A stretch of 64,000 nt of DNA from Natrinema mahii (GTDB lineage Archaea; Halobacteriota; Halobacteria; Halobacteriales; Natrialbaceae). This document shows, piece after piece, positions 41,617 to 50,345 of the stretch. The DNA lies in the NCBI GenBank assembly GCA_000690595.2, contig JHUT02000001.1, forward strand, positions 372,001 to 436,000. The letters run 5' to 3'. The first letter of the stretch is position 1; each line of letters starts with the position of its first letter. The position numbers and the translations under genes were made by a program. The notes below the pieces were generated by a model. The model saw only the letters and a list, made by a program, of their open reading frames with translations. It ran no database searches and was not told where the DNA came from.

Positions 41617-43053
41617 ATGGGGGCACTCGACTCGCTCGCAGCGTACTTCCGATTCGGCGACCACGAGACCGACCTCGAGACGGAATCGATCGCGGGACTG
41701 ACGACGTTTCTGGCGATGTCGTACATCATCGTCGTCAACCCGATGATCCTCGGCGAGGCGATTTCGCTCGAGGGCTACAGTTCGGGCGAGGTCACGCAGA
41801 TGATCACCGTCGCGACGATCCTCTCGTCGGTGGTCGCCATGCTGGTGATGGCGTTCTGGGCGAATCGGCCGTTCGGCCTTGCGCCCGGGATGGGACTGAA
41901 CGCCTTCTTCGCGTACACGGTCGTCCTCGGGCTCGGCGTCCCGTGGCAGGTCGCGCTCGCGGCCGTCTTCGTCGAAGGGATCGTCTTCATCGTCCTGACT
42001 GCGGTCGGTGCGCGCCGCTATATCATCGAACTGTTCCCCGAACCGGTCAAGTTCGCCGTCGGGGCCGGGATCGGCGTCTACCTGCTCTTTCTCGGCCTCC
42101 AGGAGATGCAACTCGTCGTCGACAACCCGGACACGCTCGTTTCGCTGGGTAACGTCGCGACCAGCGCCGTCGCGGCGCTGTCGGTCGCCGGGCTCGCGCT
42201 GATGCTTGTCTTACACGCCCGCGGTATCAGGGGTTCGATCGTCATCGGGATCCTCGCAACCGCCATTGCCGGCTGGCTCCTGACGGCTCTCGATGTCGTC
42301 TCGCCGGGGACGCTGACGCCGCCCGGAAGTTACGAGCAGTTCTCCAACGAGGGCCTGCTGAGCCTGATCGCGAACGTCCAGTACGACTTCACGCCGCTGG
42401 TCGCCGGCTTCGTCGACGGGCTCGGCATGATCACCGACGATCCGCTCGTCTTCGTGCTGGTCGTGTTCACGTTCTTCTTCGTCGACTTCTTCGATACGGC
42501 CGGGACGCTCATCGGCGTCTCACAGATCGGCGGCTTCCTCGACGAGAACGGCGACCTTCCCCAGATCGAGCGGCCGCTGATGGCCGACGCGATCGGGACG
42601 ACGGTCGGCGCGATGATCGGGACCTCGACGGTGACGACCTTCATCGAGTCCTCGACCGGCGTCGAGGAGGGCGGCCGGACCGGCTTCACCGCGCTCGTGG
42701 TCGGCGTCCTGTTTTTCCTGTCGCTGCTGCTCGTGCCGCTGATCAGCGCGATCCCGCAGTACGCTTCCTATCTGGCGCTGGTCGTCGTCGGGATCATCAT
42801 GCTCCAAGGCGTCACCGACATCGACTGGCAACACCCCGCGTGGGCGATTTCGGGCGGGCTGACGATCACGGTCATGCCGATGACCGCGTCGATCTCGAAC
42901 GGGCTCGCTGCCGGGATCATGAGCTACCCGCTCGTCAAGGGCGCGATGGGCGAGGCCGACGACGTCTCGGCCGGGCAGTGGGCGCTCGCGGTCGCCTTCG
43001 TCGCCTACTTCGCCGTCTACTTCGCCGTCGACGCTGGGATGCTCTCGTTCTGA
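41617..43053 (+). CDS. AzgA/NCS2-type purine permease
   Basis: A 478-residue permease with about 13-14 hydrophobic segments. AGLTTFLAMSYIIVVNP, RPFGLAPGMGLNAFFAYTVV, FFFVDFFDTAGTLIGVS and GTSTVTTFIESSTGVEEGGR are the AzgA-like signatures (the last three line the substrate site). The family imports guanine, hypoxanthine or adenine with protons. A preceding AT-rich stretch (about 41547-41590) contains the promoter. The ATG at 41617 is chosen because the family starts with a short leader ahead of FRFGDHETDLETE. Confidence 0.9.
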   Translation: MGALDSLAAYFRFGDHETDLETESIAGLTTFLAMSYIIVVNPMILGEAISLEGYSSGEVTQMITVATILSSVVAMLVMAFWANRPFGLAPGMGLNAFFAYTVVLGLGVPWQVALAAVFVEGIVFIVLTAVGARRYIIELFPEPVKFAVGAGIGVYLLFLGLQEMQLVVDNPDTLVSLGNVATSAVAALSVAGLALMLVLHARGIRGSIVIGILATAIAGWLLTALDVVSPGTLTPPGSYEQFSNEGLLSLIANVQYDFTPLVAGFVDGLGMITDDPLVFVLVVFTFFFVDFFDTAGTLIGVSQIGGFLDENGDLPQIERPLMADAIGTTVGAMIGTSTVTTFIESSTGVEEGGRTGFTALVVGVLFFLSLLLVPLISAIPQYASYLALVVVGIIMLQGVTDIDWQHPAWAISGGLTITVMPMTASISNGLAAGIMSYPLVKGAMGEADDVSAGQWALAVAFVAYFAVYFAVDAGMLSF

Positions 43054-43178
43054 CGGTCCCGCCGTTCCGTTCACGGTCCGCGTTTCGCCCGCGAACCGCC
43101 GTTTCCCCACCCGCCGCGGTTCCGGCAACCACTCGGTCGACCGGTGGGCTGATACGGCGTCCGGGCCACTAGTCGACC

Positions 43179-43433
43179 ATGGCAGACATCACGATGTACG
43201 AACTCCCCGGCTGCCCGTACTGCGCGAAGGTCCGCTCGAAGCTCGACGAACTCGACCTCGAGTACGACACCATCGAAGTGCCCCGCTCCCACGGCGAGCG
43301 CACCGAGGTCGAGAAAGTCAGCGGCCAGACGGGCGTGCCGGTCATCGTCGACGAGGCCAACGGGATCGACGGAATGAACGAAAGCGACGACATCGTCGAG
43401 TACCTCGAGGAGACCTACGGCGGCGCGGCCTGA
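43179..43433 (+). CDS. Glutaredoxin-like protein
   Basis: An 84-residue thioredoxin-fold protein: MADITMYELPGCPYCAKVRS holds the CPYC redox site (residues 12-15), GVPVIVD the cis-proline loop, and ESDDIVEYLEETYG the last helix. It reduces disulfides or mixed disulfides, probably with gamma-glutamylcysteine or thioredoxin reductase in this organism. It is transcribed alone, 125 bases after the purine permease. Confidence 0.92.
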   Translation: MADITMYELPGCPYCAKVRSKLDELDLEYDTIEVPRSHGERTEVEKVSGQTGVPVIVDEANGIDGMNESDDIVEYLEETYGGAA

Positions 43434-43501
43434 CCCCGACTCGAGCAACTGTTCTCATGGGATCGAGCGCGTAGCAGTCGTGTTACCGCCGGCGACATGG
43501 C

Positions 43502-43711
43502 TTATCTCTCCTGCCAGAACCGACTCGAGAGCAGACTGAACACCGTAAAGAGGGGGTAGCCGACGACGACGGAGACTGTGAGAAACAGAACCGCGTCGCC
43601 GGCCGTCGTCACGGTCGTGCCGAGGTTGAACACGAGTCCGAGGACGGCGAGGACCGCCACGGAGCGGGCACGGCGTTCGCTGACGAGATCGACGTGAGTA
43701 TCGAGTGCCAT
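43502..43711 (-). CDS. Small two-helix membrane protein
   Basis: A 69-residue protein of unknown function. After a short polar start (MALDTHVDLVSERRA) there are two membrane helices, SVAVLAVLGLVFNLGTTV and VLFLTVSVVVGYPLFTVFSL. It follows the COG1395 regulator by 42 bases on the same strand and may be its operon partner. The ATG at 43711 leaves the smallest polar leader; a start at 43741 is possible. Confidence 0.6.
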   Translation of the reverse strand: MALDTHVDLVSERRARSVAVLAVLGLVFNLGTTVTTAGDAVLFLTVSVVVGYPLFTVFSLLSSRFWQER

Positions 43712-43753
43712 CAGGGTGTCCGTGTTCGGAAGTGGCTCCAAGACGGCGGCCGA

Positions 43754-44719
43754 TCAGGCCGCTTCCTCGTAGTCGGCGCGTTCCCGGATGACGTCGCGGA
43801 GTTCGTCGGCGTTCCGGAGGTCGGCGAGTTCGTCGCGTTCGACCAAGGCGGTGCCGTCGACGTTGTCCTGTTTCGCGCGGTCGACGACGTAGACCGAGCG
43901 GGTGCGGGTCACGTGACCGATCGAACTCATGATCCGGGCACGTTTCTCCGCGGCTTTGGTGAACTCGGAGTGGCCGGTCAGGACGACGTCGCTGTCGTCT
44001 TCGTCCTCGCTGACCGCGGTAAACGGCGAACGGACCGTCGGATGGACGCTGTAGCCGGCCCGGGTGAAGACGGCGACGACCTGTTCGTCGTCCGGGTCCG
44101 CCTCGGGGTCGTCCGGCGTCGCCTCGCTCTCGTGGACGTCGTCGGCCCCCTCGAGGACGTCGACGGGGCTGGTCAGCGGCGCGTCGAAGAGGGTCTGGAG
44201 TTCCATCGCGACCTCGACGGAGGCGTTCATGCCGTCCTCGTACTTCGAGACGGTTCGGCGGGAGACGCCGAGTTCGCTGGCGAGTTGGCCGAGACTCCAG
44301 TCGCGGTCCTCGCGTTCGTCGGCCAACAGGTCGCCGTCGATGTTGACGTAGAGGCCGCCCGGGGCGGCGTAGATCAGCGGCGGGACCTCCTCGATGAAGA
44401 GGTTGTACGCCGTGTCGGGACTGAGGACGGGCACGCCGTGTCGGAAGTAGGTAACGTCTGGTTTCAGGTCCTCGTCGCGACTCCGCAGGCCGATGACCAG
44501 CGGCGTCGCCTGGAGGTAGGTCCCCAGCCGTCGCATCTCGTGGCCGGTCGCCTCGTTGAACGCGTCGATGTTCGCGAGGATTTTGAGCAACAGCAGGTCC
44601 TCGCCCCGGCGCGCGGCGATATCGAAGCTCTTCGGCCGGATCGCACACCGGTCGCTTACCACGAATCCCGCGTCCTCTAACATCGCGGTCACGTTGCCGA
44701 CCATTGCGGAGCGGGACAT
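43754..44719 (-). CDS. HTH transcriptional regulator, COG1395 family
   Basis: A 321-residue archaeal regulator. Residues 1-120 form an alpha/beta domain with a nuclease-like look ([20 protein letters not shown]). A Cro/C1-type HTH follows at about 135-165 ([20 protein letters not shown]). After an acidic linker comes a C-terminal domain (about 215-321). The family is universal in archaea and its targets are unknown. A TATA-like CTTATAG about 29 bases before the start on the minus strand indicates a leaderless message, divergent from tiaS. Confidence 0.88.
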   Translation of the reverse strand: MSRSAMVGNVTAMLEDAGFVVSDRCAIRPKSFDIAARRGEDLLLLKILANIDAFNEATGHEMRRLGTYLQATPLVIGLRSRDEDLKPDVTYFRHGVPVLSPDTAYNLFIEEVPPLIYAAPGGLYVNIDGDLLADEREDRDWSLGQLASELGVSRRTVSKYEDGMNASVEVAMELQTLFDAPLTSPVDVLEGADDVHESEATPDDPEADPDDEQVVAVFTRAGYSVHPTVRSPFTAVSEDEDDSDVVLTGHSEFTKAAEKRARIMSSIGHVTRTRSVYVVDRAKQDNVDGTALVERDELADLRNADELRDVIRERADYEEAA

Positions 44720-44807
44720 AGGGGGTTGTAAGCGATTCCTCCTATAAGACGTTTTCCCCGATATGTCCGTGCCCCGTGTCGCGATTCGTCGCTGTATCAG
44801 GGGTATA

Positions 44808-44816
44808 CTTATATAC
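44808..44816 (+). promoter_or_regulatory. TATA box for tiaS
   Basis: CTTATATAC is centred at 44812. Normal spacing predicts initiation near 44838, at an in-frame ATG (44836) 66 bases ahead of the conserved TiaS start. Confidence 0.6.
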
Positions 44817-44901
44817 GTGGATCGGCCCGCGAACGATGACGAACATCCGACGACGACGCCGTCCCGAAAGGGGTTACTCGCTGCTCGGTCAAGGACCGCC
44901 G

Positions 44902-46203
44902 ATGACCGTCGTCGGGATCGACGATACCGACTCGCGCGAGCGCGGCATGTGTACGACCTACGTCGCCGCGACGATCGCGGATCGACTGCAACGGGACCAC
45001 GGAGCGGCGGTTTCCCGACTCCTCCTCGTCCGACTCAACCCCGCCGTCGAGTACAAGACGCGGGGTAACGCCGCCCTGGCGATCCACACCGACTGCGATC
45101 CCGACGCGGCGTTCGCCGTCGCCCACGACCGCCTCGAGGCGCTGTCCGAAACCGCCGACGAACGCACGAATCCCGGACTGGTCGTCGCGGATCACGACCC
45201 CGGCGACGTCCCCGCGGAAGTGAGCCGATTCTCGCGGGCGGCGATCCGCGACCACCTCGAGATCGGCGACGCCGCGGCGCTCGTCGACGACTGCGGCTAT
45301 CGGTCGTGGCACGCCGGCGACGGCCGGGGTCGCATCGGCGCAGTGGCCGCCGTCGGCGCGTGGACGGCCCTTTCGGAGTGGACCTACGAATACATCTCCT
45401 ATCGCGAGCCGGAACGGTGGGGAACGCCCCGCGACGTCGATCACGACAGCGTCTTCGCGGCGGCCGACCGGGGCTATCCCGCGGTCTGGGACACCGTCGA
45501 CCGCGGCGAGGACGAGACCGTCTGCGTCCCGCATACGCCGGGCCCGATCCTGCACGGGATCCGCGGGGACGATCCGGACGCGGTCCGGGCGGTCGCCGAC
45601 CGTATCGCGGCCGAACCGGCGGCCGCGAGCCAACTGTTCGTGACCAATCAGGGGACCGACGTCCACCTCCGGGACGGCTCGATCCCCGAGGCGAGGAACG
45701 GACGGGCCTACCGGCTCCCCGGCCGGGTCGCCAGCGCGCCCGAGACCCGCCGCGGCGGCCACGTCTTCGTCGACCTCGAGCCGCCCGAAAGCGGCGACGA
45801 CTCGGCGCGTACGGCCGACGAGCGACTCACCTGTGCCGCCTTCGAACCGACGAAGCGGTTCCGCGATCGGGTGCGGGCGCTCCGGGTCGGCGACCGTATC
45901 ACGGCCTGTGGCGAAGTGGCGGACGGGACGCTCAAACTCGAGAAGCTGGCGGTCCGCGACCTCGTCCGCACCGAGCGGGTGACGCCGACCTGTCCCGACT
46001 GCGACCGCCGGATGAAAAGCGCCGGCCGGAACCAGGGGTATCGCTGCCGGGACTGCGGGACGAGCCGGGACGAGAAGGCGACTCGACGCCTCGAGCGCGA
46101 CGTGGAACTCGGCTGGTACGAGGTGCCGCCGTGTGCCCGCCGCCACGTCGCGAAGCCGCTGGTCCGGGGCGGGTTCGACGCGCCGATTCACCCGGAACGG
46201 TAA
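44902..46203 (+). CDS. tiaS: tRNA(Ile2) 2-agmatinylcytidine synthetase TiaS
   Basis: A 433-residue enzyme that joins agmatine to C34 of tRNA-Ile2 using ATP, allowing the CAU anticodon to read [23 protein letters not shown] is the family start, with [10 protein letters not shown] and [12 protein letters not shown] further on, an OB-fold region (about 320-370) and a zinc ribbon with CPDC and CRDC near residue 375-400. The ATG at 44902 matches the family. An ATG at 44836, which the promoter spacing favours as a leaderless start, would add 22 basic residues. Confidence 0.93.
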   Translation: MTVVGIDDTDSRERGMCTTYVAATIADRLQRDHGAAVSRLLLVRLNPAVEYKTRGNAALAIHTDCDPDAAFAVAHDRLEALSETADERTNPGLVVADHDPGDVPAEVSRFSRAAIRDHLEIGDAAALVDDCGYRSWHAGDGRGRIGAVAAVGAWTALSEWTYEYISYREPERWGTPRDVDHDSVFAAADRGYPAVWDTVDRGEDETVCVPHTPGPILHGIRGDDPDAVRAVADRIAAEPAAASQLFVTNQGTDVHLRDGSIPEARNGRAYRLPGRVASAPETRRGGHVFVDLEPPESGDDSARTADERLTCAAFEPTKRFRDRVRALRVGDRITACGEVADGTLKLEKLAVRDLVRTERVTPTCPDCDRRMKSAGRNQGYRCRDCGTSRDEKATRRLERDVELGWYEVPPCARRHVAKPLVRGGFDAPIHPER

Positions 46204-46209
46204 GGGAGA

Positions 46210-46413
46210 TCAGCGGACGCTGATGCCGCGGCGGGTGAGAAACTCGTGGACGTCTCGGATCTCGACGGGACTGCCGATGATCCGACGGTGGTCCTCGCCG
46301 GCCGACGTGATCGTGACGGTGAACGCCTCGTCGAGCTGCGGCTCGAGGGACTCGAGGGTCTCCGCGGGAAGCACGATCTGGGTGCTGTCACGCAGCTGCG
46401 ACGCGTTCGACAT
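46210..46413 (-). CDS. Small conserved haloarchaeal protein (VNG_1110C-like)
   Basis: A 67-residue protein, MSNASQLRDSTQIVLPAETL at the start and GSPVEIRDVHEFLTRRGISV at the end, which I recall as the VNG_1110C family of haloarchaea (tentative). It has a strand-helix-strand look without cysteines or membrane segment. Function is unknown. It converges on tiaS with a six-base gap. Confidence 0.7.
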   Translation of the reverse strand: MSNASQLRDSTQIVLPAETLESLEPQLDEAFTVTITSAGEDHRRIIGSPVEIRDVHEFLTRRGISVR

Positions 46414-46591
46414 ACTCGAGGATTTCCCGCCGGTCGTTTAGGTGTATCGGAATTTCGTTGTGAATGGTAATTCAACTGGGTGGTAGTATCGATGACTATC
46501 GACCGACGCGGGCCGCACCCAGCGACGGCGATTCGACGGTCAGCGACGCGCGACGACGCCACACGGAGCCGTCGACCGAGGCGATCGAGCG

Positions 46592-48220
46592 TCAGTCCGT
46601 CCCGTGGACCGTCACCGTCCGCGTGTCGCTCGTGTGGGGCGATCGCACCGACACCGGGAACGTATCGTCGTTCGCGACCGGGTATGTGTCGTACCCCAGT
46701 CGGACCCTCGCGACCGAGGCGGGCGTGAGCCCGAGGTTTCTGGAATCGACCACCTCCGGCGAGTGGCCGACCACGAGTTCGACGTCGCCCGACCCCGCGG
46801 CCCCGCCGACGTTTTCGACGGTCGCGGTCACCGCGAGGAACTCGCCGCCCGTCACCGGCGCGTTCGTCCCGGTGATCGAGACGGCAAACTGCGCCTCGTC
46901 GCCGCCGTCGCCGCCGTCGTCGCGGCCGTACACGAGGACGGACCGCGAGGCGCTGTCGTCGCCCGTCCGCACGCGGACGGGGAACTCGTCGTCGTTCGCG
47001 ACGGGGTAAGTGTCATAGCCCATCGTGACCGTCGTCGTCTCGCCCGCACCGACGGCGACCGACCGGGCGTCGACGGTCGTCGGATCGTGTCCCACCACGA
47101 GTTCGACCTCGCGACCCGCCGGCCCCTCGTCCGTGTTCGAGAGCGTGGCCGTCACCTCGAGGAACTCGCCACCCGTGACCGGTGCGTTCGTCTCGAGGCC
47201 GGTCACCGCGAGGTGGCCGTGTTCGGCCGCGTCCTCGGTCCCGATGACGGTGACGTCGGTCTCCGCGGCGGCGTGGCGCGTCTCGACGCGGGCCGGGAAC
47301 GTCTGGGTGTTGCGGACCGTCGCAGTGGTGAACTCGAGGGAGACCGGCTCGGACTCGCCCGCGAACACCTCGACGGTGTCGCTGTCGACGCGGGTCGGAT
47401 CGTGACCGACGAGCAGCTCGACGGTCGCCTCGACGAACCCGTGATACGTCGAGTCCCCCTCGACTGCGACCGCGGCGTCGACGACGAGGTCCTCGCCCGC
47501 GCGAACCGGCGTGTTCGTCCCGGTGATCGAGACATCCCGCAGCGCCTCGACCGACGGGCCGTCGGTCCGGACGGCCCGCGTTCGGCCGTCGCGACAGACG
47601 ACCCACGCGATCATCGGGTAGCCGCCGATGAACCAGATCGCGTCGCCCCCGGTCGTGGCGTAGGTGACCGTCGCCGTCGATCCCGACAGGTCGACCCGCT
47701 CGAGGGACGTGGCGTTGCGCCCCTCCTGCCAGACGAGCCGGTAGAGGGTCCCGTGATCGTCGGTCGCCGTCGCGGTGACCTCGATCGACTCGTTCGGCGT
47801 GACGGTCGCGTCCGGTCCCGGCTCGCAGGTCACCTCGACGGACGGTGCGGGGGGCGCGTCGTCGGTGACGGTGACCTGCCAGGAGAGGGTCGCCTCGTCG
47901 ACGGCCACCGACACCTCGTAGACGCCGGGGTCCTCGAACCGGCCGTGGGCCGCCGGGTTCCCCGTCCGATACGTGTAACTCCAGAAGGGGGCCGCTCCCG
48001 CGAGATCCGCCGCTCCCGGACCGTCGACCGTCCACTCGGCCGTCGCCGGCTCGACGCCCGGCGTCGCCACCGCTTCGAACACGACATCCGCACCGGGCCT
48101 GACGCTCGTCGCGTCGTCGACCGGACAGCCTCGCTCGAGGGAGATCGACTGGGTGCCGATCCCCATCCCGAGCGCGCCCACGCTGCTTCCCACCGCCGTG
48201 ACGTAGTCTCGCCGTCGCAT
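46592..48220 (-). CDS. Repeat-built surface/exported protein with Ig-like domains
   Basis: A 542-residue acidic protein. MRRRDYVTAVGSSVGALGMG resembles a Tat signal, so export is likely. The rest is beta-rich: a PKD-like part (about 35-120), an Ig-like part (about 120-230), then three CARDB-type units each opening with ITGTN.PV or LETNAPV and containing VELxVGHxP. The last two units share GYDTYPVANDD followed by FPV, nearly identical also in DNA, pointing to recent duplication. No C-terminal anchor or PGF motif is visible, so it may be secreted or held by partners. Confidence 0.75.
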   Translation of the reverse strand: MRRRDYVTAVGSSVGALGMGIGTQSISLERGCPVDDATSVRPGADVVFEAVATPGVEPATAEWTVDGPGAADLAGAAPFWSYTYRTGNPAAHGRFEDPGVYEVSVAVDEATLSWQVTVTDDAPPAPSVEVTCEPGPDATVTPNESIEVTATATDDHGTLYRLVWQEGRNATSLERVDLSGSTATVTYATTGGDAIWFIGGYPMIAWVVCRDGRTRAVRTDGPSVEALRDVSITGTNTPVRAGEDLVVDAAVAVEGDSTYHGFVEATVELLVGHDPTRVDSDTVEVFAGESEPVSLEFTTATVRNTQTFPARVETRHAAAETDVTVIGTEDAAEHGHLAVTGLETNAPVTGGEFLEVTATLSNTDEGPAGREVELVVGHDPTTVDARSVAVGAGETTTVTMGYDTYPVANDDEFPVRVRTGDDSASRSVLVYGRDDGGDGGDEAQFAVSITGTNAPVTGGEFLAVTATVENVGGAAGSGDVELVVGHSPEVVDSRNLGLTPASVARVRLGYDTYPVANDDTFPVSVRSPHTSDTRTVTVHGTD

Positions 48221-48271
48221 GCGCTGACGTACGTTCGCTCGGGTCGAATAGCTAACAGAACGTTAACGATA

Positions 48272-48283
48272 CGAACCGGTTCG
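48272..48283. promoter_or_regulatory. Perfect 12-bp palindrome upstream of the surface-protein gene
   Basis: CGAACCGGTTCG lies about 52 bases ahead of the start and about 20 bases beyond a minus-strand TATA-like stretch (GTTAGCTATT). It may be an operator. Its half-sites equal those ahead of the FAD/Fe-S dehydrogenase gene. Confidence 0.35.
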
Positions 48284-48453
48284 AGGAAACGACTCTCGGT
48301 GGACGGACCATCTCGGTTCCGCTCCCGATCCGCTCGACCCTCGTGTGGGTTCGTCGTCACCCGACGCCCGTCGCCGGCGTCGTCGGTCGCCGTGTTCGTC
48401 CGCGAAACGGGGATACTCGAGGACGCCCGGAGCGATCGACGGTCGTCCCGACG

Positions 48454-48858
48454 TCACCTGACGATCACGACCGAAACGGGAGAGCGACGCGTCACGGTCT
48501 CCGCGACGCTTCCTAAGAGCACTCGCGAGACCCCCGACCGGCCGCGACTTCCCATCACGACGTACTCGATGTCCCGGTCCTCGATGTAGCCGAGGATCGT
48601 TCGCCCGACGTGGCCTTCGGCCATCGACGTCTCGATCGTCCGATCGGACTCGGCGGCGATCGTCTTCGCCTCCTGAAGGATCGTTTCGCCCCTCTCTCGA
48701 GCGTACTCGTAGGGCGACGTCCCCGGGTCCGACGGAATCCGAGTGACCTGAACGACGTGTACGACGTGAATCTCCGCGTCCGGAAACAACTCGAAGGCCT
48801 CCGTAAGCGCGGCGGTCGCCTGCTGGGATCCGTCGGTTGGGACCAGAACGCGAACCAT
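48454..48858 (-). CDS. Universal stress protein, UspA family
   Basis: A 134-residue Usp protein: VRVLVPTDGSQQATAALTEA at the start and the ATP-binding GSRGRSGVSRVLLGSVAETV near the end (G-x2-G-x9-GS). It is the most canonical of the three Usp-like proteins in the window. The ATG at 48858 is fixed by the fold's first strand; longer in-frame sequence is not family-like. It is divergent from the DRG GTPase gene. Confidence 0.92.
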   Translation of the reverse strand: MVRVLVPTDGSQQATAALTEAFELFPDAEIHVVHVVQVTRIPSDPGTSPYEYARERGETILQEAKTIAAESDRTIETSMAEGHVGRTILGYIEDRDIEYVVMGSRGRSGVSRVLLGSVAETVTRRSPVSVVIVR

Positions 48859-49090
48859 AGTCGTTAGAGACGCTGCACGGAGAAATTCCTTCCCCAACTG
48901 GACAGTATCCCGACCGTTTCCGGTCACGGTCCGCCGTCGATCGAAGCGAGGTGCAACTCGGATGCTCGCCCGCGGCGAAAGACGCTCGGTCGAGTCTCAT
49001 TCGGGGACGAGCAGGTCTCGCGGTCGATCAGCGATCGGAGGGCGACGTTCTCGAAAGGGTTTTTCCGCGCGGCCGGTTGTGTACGGGCAA

Positions 49091-50203
49091 ATGGGGCTCG
49101 AGGACGAGATCGAGGAGATCGAAGAGGAAATCGCCAACACGCCCTACAACAAGTCCACGGAGGCCCACATCGGCCGGTTGAAGTCCAAGCTCGCCGAGAA
49201 AAAGGAGAAACTCGAGAACCAACAGTCCGGCAGCGGCGGTGGCGGCGGCTACTCCGTCGAGAAACACGGCGACGCGACCGTCGCCTTGGTCGGCTTTCCC
49301 AGCGTCGGCAAGTCCTCGCTGCTGAACTCGCTGACCAACGCCGAGAGCGAGACCGGCTCCTACGAGTTCACGACGCTGGATGTCAACCCTGGGATGCTCA
49401 ACCACCGCGGCGCGAACATTCAACTGCTCGACGTACCCGGCCTGATCGAGGGCGCGGCGGCGGGGAAAGGCGGCGGCCAGCAGGTACTCGCAGTCGTGCG
49501 CAACGCCGACCTCATTATCTATATGCTGTCGGTGTTCGAACTCGAGCAGTACGATCGGCTCCAAGAAGAGCTGTACGACATCAACATCCGCGTCGATCAG
49601 GAGCCACCGAAAGTCACGGTTCGCCCAAAAATCAAAGACGGCATCAAGATCACCTCGAGTACCGACCAGGACCTAGACGAGGAAACGATCAAGCACGTCC
49701 TCCGCGAGCACGGCTACGTCAACGCCGACGTCAACCTCCAAGAGAACGTCACCATCGACCGGCTGGTCGACGGCCTGATGGAAAATCGCGAGTACATCCC
49801 CTCGATCACCTGCGTCAACAAGGTCGACCTCATCGACCCCGACTACAAGGAAACCGTCGACGAGCAGTTGCGCGAGCGCGGCCTCGACCCCGCGGAAGTA
49901 ACCTTCATCAGCGCCGAAGAGGAGAAGGGCCTCGAGGCGCTCAAGGACCGCCTCTGGGAGAACCTCGGGCTCATTCGGGTCTACATGGACAAACCCGGCC
50001 GCGGGATCGACTGGGAGGAGCCGCTGGTCGTCGAAGCAGGCGCGACCGTCGGCGAGGCCGTCGCGAAACTCGGCGGCGAGATGGAAGAGCGGTTCCGCTT
50101 CGCCCGCGTCACCGGCCCCAGCGCGGCCCACGATCAACAGCAGGTCGGGACGGACCACGTCCTCGAGGACGAGGACGTGCTGAAGCTGATTCTCCGGCGG
50201 TAA
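49091..50203 (+). CDS. DRG-family GTP-binding protein
   Basis: A 370-residue Obg/DRG GTPase. An N-terminal coiled coil (1-45, EEIEEEIANTPYNKSTEAHI) and a Gly-rich hinge precede the G domain: GFPSVGKSS (68-76), DVPGLIEGAA, NKVDLID. An S5D2L-like insert lies in the G domain, and a C-terminal TGS domain (about 295-370) carries GATVGEAVAKLG. DRG proteins bind ribosomes and act in translation; archaea usually have one. The ATG at 49091 matches the family start. Confidence 0.95.
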   Translation: MGLEDEIEEIEEEIANTPYNKSTEAHIGRLKSKLAEKKEKLENQQSGSGGGGGYSVEKHGDATVALVGFPSVGKSSLLNSLTNAESETGSYEFTTLDVNPGMLNHRGANIQLLDVPGLIEGAAAGKGGGQQVLAVVRNADLIIYMLSVFELEQYDRLQEELYDINIRVDQEPPKVTVRPKIKDGIKITSSTDQDLDEETIKHVLREHGYVNADVNLQENVTIDRLVDGLMENREYIPSITCVNKVDLIDPDYKETVDEQLRERGLDPAEVTFISAEEEKGLEALKDRLWENLGLIRVYMDKPGRGIDWEEPLVVEAGATVGEAVAKLGGEMEERFRFARVTGPSAAHDQQQVGTDHVLEDEDVLKLILRR

Positions 50204-50345
50204 CGACCCGCAGATATCCCGAACGACAAACGGGATCTACTCCGCGACCGCCGATTCATCGGGCTCGTTCGTGTCCGGGAATTGGTTGGATAGCGTTCGA
50301 ACCGGAACGGTGAAGAATATCCGGTGGCCGGACGACTAGGTAGAT

